Assembly (NCBI GenBank): GCA_002238425.1
Contig: MPMJ01000008.1
Span: forward strand, 24,493 to 88,492
From: SAR202 cluster bacterium bin16
GTDB taxonomy: Bacteria; Chloroflexota; Dehalococcoidia; Lucifugimonadales; Australimonadaceae
Length of the DNA stretch: 64,000 bases
Direction: 5' to 3'
The position numbers and the translations under genes were made by a program. The first letter of the stretch is position 1; each line of letters starts with the position of its first letter. The notes beneath the pieces are model-generated. The model saw only the letters and a program-made list of their open reading frames with translations. It was not told the DNA's origin and ran no database searches. Shown one piece after another: positions 53,317 to 61,724 of this stretch.

Positions 53317-53706
53317 ATGGCGACAGTGGAACATCTGCAACCGGAAGGCATGTCCCCGAACGGCGGACGGTACACGCACGTCGTGAAGGTCGGCCCGTGG
53401 GTCTTCATCGCGGGGCAGACGGCATCGGACGAGAACGGCGACGTCGTGGGCATCGGCGACCCCACTGCGCAGGTCGGGCAGGTGATGAAGAACCTGCGCC
53501 TCGCGGTCGAGTCCGTCGGCGGGAAGTTCGAGGACATCGTCAAGACAACGGTGTACGTCGTGGGCGAGGAGAACGTGGAGGAGGTGCGCGCGGCGCGTGC
53601 GCAGTACCGTCCCGAGAAGCCGCCGACGAGCACGCTCCTCATCATCTCCGGGCTGGCGAGGCCGGAGTTCATAATCGAGATAGAGGCAGTCGCCTACGTG
53701 GAGTAA
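53317..53706 (+). CDS. RidA family protein
   Basis: 129 residues; YjgF/YER057c fold that clears reactive enamines or imines. AGQTASDENGDVVG, VGQVMKNLRLAVESVGG and C-terminal RPEFIIEIEAVAYVE with the acid and aromatic around the binding arginine position. ATG 53317 with GAGGAGG upstream. Part of a run of catabolic genes; may protect PLP enzymes. Confidence 0.88.
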   Translation: MATVEHLQPEGMSPNGGRYTHVVKVGPWVFIAGQTASDENGDVVGIGDPTAQVGQVMKNLRLAVESVGGKFEDIVKTTVYVVGEENVEEVRAARAQYRPEKPPTSTLLIISGLARPEFIIEIEAVAYVE

Positions 53707-53781
53707 CCGCGCGGGGTAGCCTGCGTGGAGTAGGTCAGCCTGCGGTAGGATACGCACGAGCAAAGCAGAGGAGGGAAGAGC

Positions 53782-54549
53782 ATGGCAGCAGTAACGGTCC
53801 TGCACCCGGGGATGACGACGGAGACGATCCAGATCACCGGACACAACGGCGACGAGATCGATGCCTACGTGGCGAGGCCGGAAGGCCCTGGCCCGTTCGC
53901 GACGGTGCTCGTGGCGCACCACATGCCCGGATGGGACGAATGGTGCATCGAGGTGACGCGCCGGTTCGCCCACCACGGCTACCTGGCGGTCTGCCCGAAC
54001 CTGCACCACCGCATGGGCCCCGGCACACCCGCCGAGATGTCGGCCCGCATCCGCGACGACGGCGGGCAGCGCGACGCGTTCGTGCTCGGCGACCTGCAGG
54101 GCGCGCTGGACTACATCCGCGCCCGGGACGACGCGACAGGCAAGGTGGGCGTCATCGGCTTCTGCTCCGGCGGGCGGGTCGCCTACATGGCGGGCTGCAA
54201 CCTGGAGCTGGACGCGGCGGTCGACTGCTGGGGCGGCAACGTCATTCCGACGCCTGACCGCATCAACGAGAACCAGCCGGACCCGGTCATCGACATGACG
54301 CCCAACATGAGCTGTCCCGTGCTGGGATTGTTCGGCAACGACGACGGCAACCCTGACATCGAGCAGGTGAACGCCATCGAGGCGGAGTTGCAGAAGCACG
54401 GGAAGGAGTACGAGTTCCACCGCTACGACGGCGCGGGGCACGCGTTCTTCAACTGGAGCGGCGCGTCGCACCGTCCGGAGCAGGCCAAAGACGGCTGGGA
54501 CAAGGTGTTCGACTTCTACGCCAGGCACCTGAGCCAGGCGCAACGCTGA
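53782..54549 (+). CDS. Dienelactone hydrolase family protein
   Basis: 255 residues; alpha/beta hydrolase with a Cys nucleophile in GVIGFCSGGRVAYM, Asp in LFGNDDGNPD region, His in GAGHAFFNW. ATG 53782 follows GGAGG. Dienelactone hydrolases open chlorinated or methyl-dienelactones in aromatic degradation; its neighbours (Rieske, RidA, oxidoreductase) suit that context. Confidence 0.88.
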   Translation: MAAVTVLHPGMTTETIQITGHNGDEIDAYVARPEGPGPFATVLVAHHMPGWDEWCIEVTRRFAHHGYLAVCPNLHHRMGPGTPAEMSARIRDDGGQRDAFVLGDLQGALDYIRARDDATGKVGVIGFCSGGRVAYMAGCNLELDAAVDCWGGNVIPTPDRINENQPDPVIDMTPNMSCPVLGLFGNDDGNPDIEQVNAIEAELQKHGKEYEFHRYDGAGHAFFNWSGASHRPEQAKDGWDKVFDFYARHLSQAQR

Positions 54550-54687
54550 AGAGCGCGGCGCGAGTGGCCTGACGGCCACGCCGGATTCCGGCCTTCGCTG
54601 GAATGACGGGACTTGCCGGAAGAGCCGGTCTGTCCGCCGCGAGTGTTCGGGCGGACAGACCACGTCTGTGAAACAGGAGAGCGAGCG

Positions 54688-55689
54688 GTGAAAGCGGCAT
54701 TCATACGGAACCACGGAGGGCCATCGGCCATCCAGTACGGCGACATGCCGGAGCCGGAGGCCGGACCGGGCGAGGTGCTCGTCCGCGTGCGTGCATCGGC
54801 GCTGAACCGGCTGGACCTCTACACCCGCGCCGGGCTGCGCGGCACGAAGGTTGCGCCGGAGGACATGCCGCGCATCCTGGGCGGCGACTGCGCCGGCGAG
54901 ATCGCCGCGTTGGGCGAAGGGGTGGACAGCGTCAGCGTGGGCGAGCGCGTCGTCGTGAACCCGCTCTGCAGCACGAGCCCTCCCTCGATGATCGGCACGA
55001 ACCGGCAGGGGTCGAACGCCGAATACGTCGCCGTTCCGGCGGAGAACGTCGTGCCGATACCGGACTCGCTCTCCTTCAAGGACGCCGCGGCGCTGCCGAC
55101 CATCTACCTGCCGACGTGGGGCATCGTCGTGCGGGAGGGGCGGCTGCAGGCGAACGAGACCGCGCTGGTGCTCTCCTCGTCCAGCGGGGTCGGCACCGCG
55201 GCCATCCAGCTCATCAAGGGCGTCGTCGGCGCGACGTGCATCGCGGCCACGAGCACGGGCGAGAAGGTGCGCAAGTCCAAGGAATTGGGTGCCGATTACG
55301 CCATCAACTACAAGGTGGAGAACCTCGCACAGCGGACGAAGGAGCTGACCGGCGGACGCGGCGTCGACCTCGTGGTGGACAGCACGGGCGCGGCGTTCTT
55401 CGAGGACGCGTACGCGTCGCTGGCGCGCGGCGGCAGGTACGGCATCTGCGGCGTTACGGCGGGCTACCAGGCGCAGATACACCTGGGCCAGCTGTTCAGC
55501 AAGCAACTGCGGCTGTTCGGCACGTTCATGGGTTCGACGGACGAACTGCGGCGCATCGTCGATGCCGCTTCCAGGGGGCAGATAGGCACGGCCATCCAGG
55601 CCAGTGTTCCGCTGGCTGGGACCGCAACCGCTCACGAGGAGATGGAGAAGTCGGAGCACTTCGGCAAGTTCATCATCGTCGTGCCCTGA
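54688..55689 (+). CDS. NADPH:quinone reductase-like zinc-independent MDR oxidoreductase
   Basis: 333 residues. MDR fold: SALNRLDLYTRAGLRG, GDCAGEIAALGEGVDSV, cofactor loop SSSSGVGTAAIQLIKG, and ELGADYAINYKVENLAQRTKELTGGRGVDLVVDSTG (in part GADYAINYK). The structural Zn cysteines are absent, so it is a quinone oxidoreductase/enoyl reductase type. GTG start 54688 with AGGAGA upstream. Confidence 0.87.
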   Translation: MKAAFIRNHGGPSAIQYGDMPEPEAGPGEVLVRVRASALNRLDLYTRAGLRGTKVAPEDMPRILGGDCAGEIAALGEGVDSVSVGERVVVNPLCSTSPPSMIGTNRQGSNAEYVAVPAENVVPIPDSLSFKDAAALPTIYLPTWGIVVREGRLQANETALVLSSSSGVGTAAIQLIKGVVGATCIAATSTGEKVRKSKELGADYAINYKVENLAQRTKELTGGRGVDLVVDSTGAAFFEDAYASLARGGRYGICGVTAGYQAQIHLGQLFSKQLRLFGTFMGSTDELRRIVDAASRGQIGTAIQASVPLAGTATAHEEMEKSEHFGKFIIVVP

Positions 55690-55813
55690 TGAGCCTCTGC
55701 CGAGCGCCCTCGCCCTACCGGTTCTCCCTGGCGAGCGTCGTTCTTCCCACCCGCCCGCCCGAACGCCCTTCGGCAGGCTCAGGACAGGCTTGGGGGACAC
55801 CCCCGCGCTCCCG

Positions 55814-55836
55814 GCAGAGGGGCACCGCCCCTCTGC
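55814..55836 (+). terminator. Hairpin between the oxidoreductase and the MFS gene
   Basis: Perfect 10-bp stem GCAGAGGGGC-ACC-GCCCCTCTGC. The intergenic space also has CGGCAGGCTCAGGACAGG, a common dispersed word. Confidence 0.5.
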
Positions 55837-55863
55837 ACTCCCCATTAAGACGCTCCCAAAGCA

Positions 55864-57138
55864 ATGCAAGAGACTGAGGGTTACCGGCCTCCCACGCGGC
55901 GGCGCAAGCCGTGGTTCTACGGGTGGACCATCGTCATCGTCCTCTCGGTCATATCGTTCGCGGGTGGCGTCGAGACGAACCCGGTGCTCGGCGTCTTCCA
56001 GGGGCCGATGACGGACGAGTTCGGCTGGAGCCGGGCGCTCTACACGCTTCCCATGTCGATCGGCTCGTTCATGGGCGGGATCGCGTCGCTGGCGGTCGGG
56101 CCGCTGATGGACCGGTATGGCTCGCGCATCATCATGACCGTGGCCATCGCCATCATGGGGCTGACGTTCGTGCTGATGGGGGCGGTGCAGGAGCTGTGGC
56201 ACCACTTCGCTCTCCAGATACTCGGGCGGACGGTCATCGCGTCCACGTTCTTCATGGTCATCGGTGTCGTCATCCCCAAGTGGTTCATCGCCATGCGTGG
56301 CAGGGCGGGGGCGCTTTCGAACCTCGGCCAGCGCTTCGGGCAGATCGCGTTCCCCGTCATGGTGGAGCGCATCCTCGTCTCCGGCTCGTGGCGGACGGCG
56401 TGGGTGGCGATGGGCATCACGGTCTGGGCGTCGTCACTGCTGCCCGCGCTGCTGTTCCTGCGACGGCAGCCTGAGGACCACGGGCTGCTGCCCGACGGCG
56501 TGGACATCCGCGACGCCGGTCGGCAGGGGAGGCGTGCGGCGCCTGTCGAGGTGGCCTTCGACCGCCGGATGGCGCTGCGCTCGGCCGCGTTCTACCTCAT
56601 CGCTGCCGCGGTGAGCATCCAGAGTTTCGTGACCACGAGCATCCACTTCCACTGGTACTCCTACCTGACCGACGTCGGCGTCTCCAGCGAGGCGGCGGTC
56701 ATCTCGCTGTCGCTCTCACCGCTCATCTCCATGCCGGTCTCCATCGTGGCGGGGCTGGCCGCCGAGCGGGTGCCGGTGCAGCGGCTGATGGCGGTGAGCT
56801 ACTACTTCATGGCCGTGAGCATCGTCCTGTTCCTGTTCACGGACAGCGCGCTGCTGTCGTACGCGTTCGGGCTGCTGTTCGGCACGGCGACGGGCATCCT
56901 CTTCACGGTGATGAACATCATCTGGGCGGACTACTTCGGGCGGGCCTCCATCGGCGGCATCCGCGGGATGGTGTCGCCGGTGCACATGTTCAGCAACTCG
57001 ATGGGCCCGCTGGCGGCGGCGTGGTCGCACGACCTTACGGGCAGCTACCTGCTCGTCTTCACGCTCAGCGCCGTGCTGAGCGCCGTCGGCGGGACGCTCG
57101 TCCTCCTGGCGCGCAGGCCCCGGCTGACCGACGGCTGA
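55864..57138 (+). CDS. Major facilitator superfamily transporter (monocarboxylate/oxalate-formate type)
   Basis: 424 residues with 12 predicted helices. Motif MDRYGSRIIMTV after helix 2 and LAAERVPVQRLMAVSY in the second half; EFGWSRALYTLPMSIGSFMGG resembles the MCT/OFA subfamily. ATG 55864 with no good ribosome site, so the start is the least certain of the region. Likely uptake of a carboxylate for the catabolic genes before it. Confidence 0.85.
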   Translation: MQETEGYRPPTRRRKPWFYGWTIVIVLSVISFAGGVETNPVLGVFQGPMTDEFGWSRALYTLPMSIGSFMGGIASLAVGPLMDRYGSRIIMTVAIAIMGLTFVLMGAVQELWHHFALQILGRTVIASTFFMVIGVVIPKWFIAMRGRAGALSNLGQRFGQIAFPVMVERILVSGSWRTAWVAMGITVWASSLLPALLFLRRQPEDHGLLPDGVDIRDAGRQGRRAAPVEVAFDRRMALRSAAFYLIAAAVSIQSFVTTSIHFHWYSYLTDVGVSSEAAVISLSLSPLISMPVSIVAGLAAERVPVQRLMAVSYYFMAVSIVLFLFTDSALLSYAFGLLFGTATGILFTVMNIIWADYFGRASIGGIRGMVSPVHMFSNSMGPLAAAWSHDLTGSYLLVFTLSAVLSAVGGTLVLLARRPRLTDG

Positions 57139-57179
57139 GGGAGCGCCGCAGGGGGTTGGAAGCGTTTTCGCGGAAAACC

Positions 57180-57290
57180 GGCTCATTCCGGCTCATTTGC
57201 ACGATTTCACTCGTAGAACCGGCTGCTCCGGTGAGCCATTCAGGGGCTCATCCGGGCTCATTTCCCCCGAATTCTGAGCCCTGTTGAGCC
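57180..57290. repeat. Cluster of GGCTCAT/TGAGCC motifs
   Basis: GGCTCAT starts at 57180, 57190, 57245 and 57255; the inverse (T)GAGCC lies at 57231-57240, 57275 and 57285. Seven copies in about 110 nt of a gene-free stretch (57139-57540). It may be a binding-site array or the remnant of an element boundary. No gene here is convincing. Confidence 0.5.
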
Positions 57291-57293
57291 ATA

Positions 57294-57479
57294 ATGAACC
57301 TCCTGCGTCGATCCTCGCCCCGGCCCCTTCCTCCGCCGGAGGAGCGGGCAAGGTGGCTGTGGGACATGGTAGGAAGCGCGGCATCGATGGCGCAATGGGC
57401 GCGTGTCACAGTGAGGGGCGGAGTGCGACACCTGCCCATTGCGCGGTTGGCATGCGCCGTGCGGCAATGGGAGCAATGA
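57294..57479 (+). CDS. Possible small protein, weak support
   Basis: 61 codons starting ATG AAC CTC, with PPPEERARWLWDMVGS and a basic C-terminal half. It spans the 57390-57444 hairpin. No ribosome site and no known family. Listed because the stretch has no better gene. Confidence 0.2.
   Translation: MNLLRRSSPRPLPPPEERARWLWDMVGSAASMAQWARVTVRGGVRHLPIARLACAVRQWEQ
57390..57444. ncRNA. Strong hairpin upstream of the DUF5131 gene
   Basis: GCGCAATGGGC (57390-57400) pairs perfectly with GCCCATTGCGC (57434-57444), and after a 2-nt bulge on each side GTGTC (57403-57407) pairs with GACAC (57427-57431). That gives 16 bp and a 19-nt loop. It lies 96 nt before the DUF5131 start. It may be a leader structure, a ncRNA, or simply an inverted repeat. 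Confidence 0.4.
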
Positions 57480-57540
57480 AAGAAGGCAGGACTGTACCGG
57501 TGCGCAGGACGAACCACGCGGAGATAATGACGCGGCCATG

Positions 57541-58281
57541 AGCGACAACTCAAAGATCGAGTGGACGGAAGCGACGTGGAACCCCGTGACGGGCTGCACG
57601 CAGATATCGCCGGGGTGCGCGCACTGCTATGCGATGCGCTTTGCCAACCGGTTCCGCGGCGTGCCCGGACATCCGTACGAGCAGGGATTCGACCTGCAAC
57701 TGCGTCCAGAGCGTCTGCGCCAGCCGCTGGAATGGGAGAAGCCGCGCCGCATCTTCGTGAACTCCATGTCCGACCTGTTTCACGAAGAGGTGCCGGAGGA
57801 GTACATCCGGCAGGTGTTCGACGTAATGGAGGAAGCCGGACAGCACACCTTCCAGGTGCTCACGAAGCGTGCCGAGCGCGCGCGGCAACTCGCGCCGACG
57901 CTGCCGTGGCCGTCCAACGTCTGGCTCGGCGTATCGGTCGAGAACAGGTACTGGACGCGGCGCATCGACTCGCTGCGCGATGTGCCCGCCGCCGTGCGCT
58001 TCCTCTCGTGCGAGCCGCTGCTCGGTCCGCTCAACGACCTCAACCTGACCGGCGTTCACTGGGTGATCGCGGGCGGCGAGAGCGGCCCCGGCGCGCGACG
58101 TCCGAAGCCGGAGTGGTTCCGCTCCATCCGCGACCAGTGCGCCGAGGCGGAGGTCGACTTCTTCTTCAAGCAGTGGGGCGCGTTCGACGCCGACGGCAGG
58201 CGCGTCGGGAAGAAGAAGGCGGGCAGGGACCTCGATGGGCGCGTGTGGGATGGGATGCCGGTGGGGGTTCCTGTCTTATAG
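57541..58281 (+). CDS. DUF5131 (phage Gp37/Gp68) three-cysteine protein
   Basis: 246 residues. N-terminal IEWTEATWNPVTGC then CTQISPGCAHCYAMRFANRF: three close cysteines (C, C, C) in a radical-SAM-like arrangement. Next RIFVNSMSDLFHEEVPEEYI, QVLTKRAERARQL, LGVSVENRYW and the end FFKQWGAFD are all Gp37/Gp68 hallmarks. Often next to TcmP, as here (convergent, sharing 6 nt). Composition is like the host chromosome. The reaction is not known. Confidence 0.88.
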   Translation, partial: SDNSKIEWTEATWNPVTGCTQISPGCAHCYAMRFANRFRGVPGHPYEQGFDLQLRPERLRQPLEWEKPRRIFVNSMSDLFHEEVPEEYIRQVFDVMEEAGQHTFQVLTKRAERARQLAPTLPWPSNVWLGVSVENRYWTRRIDSLRDVPAAVRFLSCEPLLGPLNDLNLTGVHWVIAGGESGPGARRPKPEWFRSIRDQCAEAEVDFFFKQWGAFDADGRRVGKKKAGRDLDGRVWDGMPVGVPVL

Positions 58282-59055
58282 AGCAAGCCGACCTTGGCCC
58301 GTCGCGTCTGGCTGACTGAACGCCCAGTTCATGATTCTTCCGCCTGCGGGGTTCTTGCTTGCGAACAGCAGATAGTACAAGTGCTTGTTTCCATCTCCCT
58401 TGACCAGACGCGAAAGGTCCGGTTGTTCGTTCCAACCCAAAGCAGCCAAGCGGTCCAGATAGAAGCGAATCAACCCCGAAGTGCGAGACAGCCGCCCGCC
58501 ATTCCAATACTCTCGCCATTCTGGTGTTCCAAAGTACGCTTCGGTTTTGACGGAATCCGCATTCCTGTTGATGGACATACCCAATGGGAAGTTGATGAGC
58601 AGTTCGGTCCGCCACGCTGCCAAAGATTGAATCGTCTCCCAACTGGGCTCTATTCCTTCCGTGTCCAAGAAGACAAAAGTAGGTGATTTAGGATGTATCT
58701 GGCGCATCAATTCGGGTAGCTCGGTGTTCACATCACCTAGGATGACCGATGCTCTTTTGCCTTCTCCGCGACGTTCGACCTCGGTTTTGAGTTCCATGGC
58801 GAGGCCGTAATCCTTCTCGATGAAGATAAGACGATCAAAACCACGCGCGCCCTTGTTTCCCTTCGCAGAGAGGGCAATTAACGGCGAACCGTCTATGATT
58901 TCCCCAGTCCGTTCAACGCGGTTCGCACCTGGTCCTGCGAATGCATCCACGTAGACACGCTCAATCGCACTTACAGTGGCCTCCAAGTACACCGGGAGAT
59001 ATTGACTAACTATCTTCAGTTTGTCTTTCGTCCACTCGCCAACGTCTCGGGGCAT
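58276..59055 (-). CDS. tcmP: Three-Cys-motif partner protein TcmP
   Basis: 259 residues. N-terminal WTKDKLKIVSQYLPVYL, then YVDAFAGPGANR, IFIEKDYGLAMEL, and FVFLDTEGIEPSWETIQSL. The AFAGPG and FLD elements have the layout of a Rossmann-fold methyltransferase-like enzyme. The name comes from its association with three-Cys (Gp37/Gp68) proteins, present just beside it. AT-richer than the flanks. Co-transcribed with the wHTH gene upstream (2 nt gap). Confidence 0.82.
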   Translation of the reverse strand: MPRDVGEWTKDKLKIVSQYLPVYLEATVSAIERVYVDAFAGPGANRVERTGEIIDGSPLIALSAKGNKGARGFDRLIFIEKDYGLAMELKTEVERRGEGKRASVILGDVNTELPELMRQIHPKSPTFVFLDTEGIEPSWETIQSLAAWRTELLINFPLGMSINRNADSVKTEAYFGTPEWREYWNGGRLSRTSGLIRFYLDRLAALGWNEQPDLSRLVKGDGNKHLYYLLFASKNPAGGRIMNWAFSQPDATGQGRLAL

Positions 59056-59057
59056 GG

Positions 59058-59711
59058 CTACGCATCGACCTCCTCAATGGTCTTGGCAATTGCATTCCCG
59101 GTTTGGACTAGTGACGCGGCCTTACTACTCGTGATGGCTTCCCAAGCAGACCGCAAAATGGATTTGTTCGGCGCCGATTTAGCTAACTGGTCGGTGATCG
59201 TCTCAATATCGGCGATGGAGGAAACCTTCTCTTCCTCCGTGAAATCCGATTCAACAATCGCTTGCTGAAGTTCCGCAAGTTCATTGGCCAAACCAACAAA
59301 AGATTCGCGTACGACGTTGCCATTGCCTAGTTGAACGGCACTGTTCAAAGCCGTGATGTTCACGTGTGAGTAAGGGCTCTCACGCATGAACTCTGATGAA
59401 GACCCTTCAATCTTGTCTATACCCTTCGAGGTAATTGTGTACCACTCCTTTATGCTCGGTTGCTGAGTGCCTCTCGGGGTTGTGTAAGTTCTTTCTTCGG
59501 TAAGCTTCTTCACCCATTCGCTACTAATGAGATAGTTAAGCTGTGACATCACTTGTGATTGTGTTAAACCGTGTTTTGTCTTAAGCTCTTTCTTAATGTC
59601 AGATATCTTTATCTGTGACCCGCGTTTGCGCCTTTCACTTGTGGCGTTTTCATTTCGGTCGTAGAAGTACTGTAGTATCTGCTGTCGAACCTCGTCGTTA
59701 GGGTGGCTCAC
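59058..59711 (-). CDS. Winged-helix protein with C-terminal effector-like helical tail
   Basis: 217 residues. Residues about 1-100 form a winged helix: DEVRQQILQYFYDRNEN, ISDIKKELKTKHGLTQSQVMSQLNYL, WVKKLTEERTYTTPRG, YTITSKGIDKIEG. After an acidic linker (about 100-165), the C-terminal part (EKVSSIADIETITDQL, KSAPNKSILRSAWEAI, AIAKTIEEV) resembles the small helical tails often found in abortive-infection-type proteins. That likeness is an impression, not an assignment. Strongly A/T-rich compared with the chromosome, so acquired. First gene of the TcmP pair, so it may be a regulator or sensor. Confidence 0.72.
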   Translation of the reverse strand: MSHPNDEVRQQILQYFYDRNENATSERRKRGSQIKISDIKKELKTKHGLTQSQVMSQLNYLISSEWVKKLTEERTYTTPRGTQQPSIKEWYTITSKGIDKIEGSSSEFMRESPYSHVNITALNSAVQLGNGNVVRESFVGLANELAELQQAIVESDFTEEEKVSSIADIETITDQLAKSAPNKSILRSAWEAITSSKAASLVQTGNAIAKTIEEVDA

Positions 59712-59822
59712 GTAATCGGCGCCTCCATGGTATTCGCCCTAGTCGATCGTATCTTCTGCTCTCGGTGCTCTGGCGTGTTTCCAGACTAAGCATGTTGGAA
59801 GCGTTTCTGCAAGACCCTCGTG

Positions 59823-60680
59823 TCACACGCCCTCGCCCCAGGTGATGCCGAAGTCGTTCTTGCGGAGGATGAGGCCGGTGAGGGCCATCGGGGGCTGGGC
59901 GAGCATCCAGAGGAACGACGGCTCGACGGTCTCGACGCTCTCCTTCGCGCGGGGCCAGCTCATGTCGGTCAGGACGTGGCCGGGCGTCCATGAGACGACC
60001 TCGATGTTCTGCTCGCGCACTTCGAGGGCGAGCGCCTGCGAGAAGATGTCGAGCGCAGCCTTCGCCGCCGAGTAGGCGACGCGCCCCACCGCGAAGCGGA
60101 TCGCGAGGTCGCTCGACACGTTGTAGATGCGTCCGCCACCCTGCCGCGCCATGACCGGCAGCGCCGCGCGCGTCACGTAGAAGACGGCGTTCATGTTCAC
60201 GTCCATGTTGTCGTGCCAGTCCTCGTCGGACATCTCGGCGATGCGCGCCTCCGGGTAGACGCCGGCGTTGTTCAGGAGGATGTCCAGCCGACCGGCGCGC
60301 TCGACGGTCTCGTCGACGAGGCGCGCCGCGTCCGCGGAGTCGGTGATCGTCGCGGGGATGGCGTGGGCCGTGCCGCCCGCGGCCACGATCTCGTCGGCGG
60401 TCCCGCGCAGCGTGCCGCCACTCCCGGGCGAGGAGTCGAGGTTGCGCGCCGTGACCCCGGCGGTCGCGCCGTGGCGCGCCATCGCGAGGGCGAGCTGTCG
60501 TCCGTTGCCGCGGCTGCGCCCGTGGCCGGCGCGGCCACTCGGGGGCGAGGAGGCGAGTTTGCGCGCCGTGACCACGGCGGTGGCGCCGTGGCGCGCCATC
60601 GCGAGGGCGAGCTGTCGTCCGATGCCGCGGCTGCCGCCGGTGACGAGGGCGACCTGTCCGGTGAGGTCAGGGGTGGTCAT
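59823..60680 (-). CDS. Short-chain dehydrogenase/reductase (with artefactual-looking 117-nt duplication)
   Basis: 285 residues as it stands, about 246 without the insert. Cofactor loop ALVTGGSRGIGRQLALAMARHG, NNAG in ILLNNAGVYPE, catalytic Tyr-Lys in VAYSAAKAAL. The segment GGSRGIGRQLALAMARHGATAVVTAR is repeated once as GRSRGNGRQLALAMARHGATAGVTAR (each quoted in part). DNA copies start with TTGCGCGCCGTGAC at 60442 and 60559, a 117-nt step that keeps frame. The insert would ruin the Rossmann fold; it is probably an assembly overlap. Substrate unknown. Confidence 0.83.
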   Translation of the reverse strand: MTTPDLTGQVALVTGGSRGIGRQLALAMARHGATAVVTARKLASSPPSGRAGHGRSRGNGRQLALAMARHGATAGVTARNLDSSPGSGGTLRGTADEIVAAGGTAHAIPATITDSADAARLVDETVERAGRLDILLNNAGVYPEARIAEMSDEDWHDNMDVNMNAVFYVTRAALPVMARQGGGRIYNVSSDLAIRFAVGRVAYSAAKAALDIFSQALALEVREQNIEVVSWTPGHVLTDMSWPRAKESVETVEPSFLWMLAQPPMALTGLILRKNDFGITWGEGV

Positions 60681-60708
60681 GGGTGTGAGTCTAGCATGCG
60701 TCCCGTGC

Positions 60709-60816
60709 TGTCATTCCGAGCGGAGCCGAGGAATCTCTCGGGAGGCGCGCCGTTATAGGCGTAGGTTCTCCCGAGAGATGTTTCGACTGCGCCTCCGGCT
60801 CCGCTCAACATGACAA
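60709..60816. repeat. Inverted pair of dispersed repeat R1 (copies d and c)
   Basis: TGTCATTCCGAGCGGAGCC to CTCTCGGGA (60709-60743) faces CCCGAGAGATG to CATGACAA (60770-60816). The two arms can pair over most of their length around a 26-nt spacer, making a long stem. Sits between the SDR and glycosylase genes. Confidence 0.75.
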
Positions 60817-60842
60817 GCCGCATGTGCCCGGGGTTTCATCGC

Positions 60843-61724
60843 TCAAAGCGATGCGATGGAGCGCAGGGGGCGAGTGGACTGGCGGATGCGCCAGAAGAGG
60901 TACTGGTTGGCGTAGCCAGCGTCCGCGCCGAAGCGTTGCCATGCCCACTCGCGCGCCGTCGCGTACTTGGCGTTCGCGGGCAGACCGTACCACTCGCGGA
61001 GCACCTTCAGCACCCAGCGGTCGGCTGGGAACGCCTCTGTCTTCTCCAACGAGAAGAGCATCGCGCAGTCGGCGATCTTCTCGCCGACGCCGTGCAGCGC
61101 CGTGAGCGCGGTAAGCGCGTCCTCGTAGGACGCCTCGCGCAAGGCATCGAGCGCGAGCCTGCCGTCGGCGACGGCCTCCGCGGCCTGCGCCAGGTACGGC
61201 GCGCGGAAGCCGCAGCCGAGCTCGCGCAGGCGCGCCTCGCCCGCTTCGGCGAGCTGCGCCGCGTCCGGGAACGTGTGCCGCTCCGCGCCGTCGAGCGTCA
61301 GCCGCTCGCCGAACGTCGTGGCGAGCAGTTCGACCGTGCGGCTGATGCGCGGCATGTTGGACGTGGACGACAGGATGAACGCGGCGAGCGTCTCCCACGG
61401 CTCCTGCCGGAGGATGCGCATGCCGGGGTACATGGCGATGCCCTCGCGCACGTTGTCGTCCCATTGGATGCGCTGCTGCACGGCGGGGAGGTCGTCGCCG
61501 ATGCGGAAGTACACACGAAGGGCGTGCGCGGTCTCGTCCGGCGGGGCAGGGGCGCTCGCGACGCGCAGGCCGTCGCGCGTGCGTTCCAGTCGCACGATGC
61601 TGCCGCTCAGCACGCCGGTCCAGCATCCGTCAGAGTCGACGCGCCATCGGAAGCACTGGCCGGACGTAAGCGAGCTCTGAAGGTCGAGCGGCTCCTCGAC
61701 GCGCATCGTGACGGTTGCGGTCAC
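60843..61724 (-). CDS. 8-oxoguanine DNA glycosylase/AP lyase (OGG1 type)
   Basis: 293 residues, HhH-GPD superfamily. SGQCFRWRV N-terminal motif of OGG1/AlkA-like OGG, HhH loop LHGVGEKIADCAMLFSL with the catalytic Lys and the following Asp in EAFPADRWVLKV. Removes oxidised guanine. It overlaps the DinG gene's end by 4 nt (ATGA type), so it is expressed with the helicase. Confidence 0.87.
   Translation of the reverse strand: MTATVTMRVEEPLDLQSSLTSGQCFRWRVDSDGCWTGVLSGSIVRLERTRDGLRVASAPAPPDETAHALRVYFRIGDDLPAVQQRIQWDDNVREGIAMYPGMRILRQEPWETLAAFILSSTSNMPRISRTVELLATTFGERLTLDGAERHTFPDAAQLAEAGEARLRELGCGFRAPYLAQAAEAVADGRLALDALREASYEDALTALTALHGVGEKIADCAMLFSLEKTEAFPADRWVLKVLREWYGLPANAKYATAREWAWQRFGADAGYANQYLFWRIRQSTRPLRSIASL

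Noticed and set aside
49015..56205. A 7.2-kb minus-strand open frame antisense to five genes
   Set aside because: In GC-rich DNA the antisense of coding sequence lacks stops. Its translation is low-complexity Val/Arg/Ala-rich and it runs across a tRNA and known genes.
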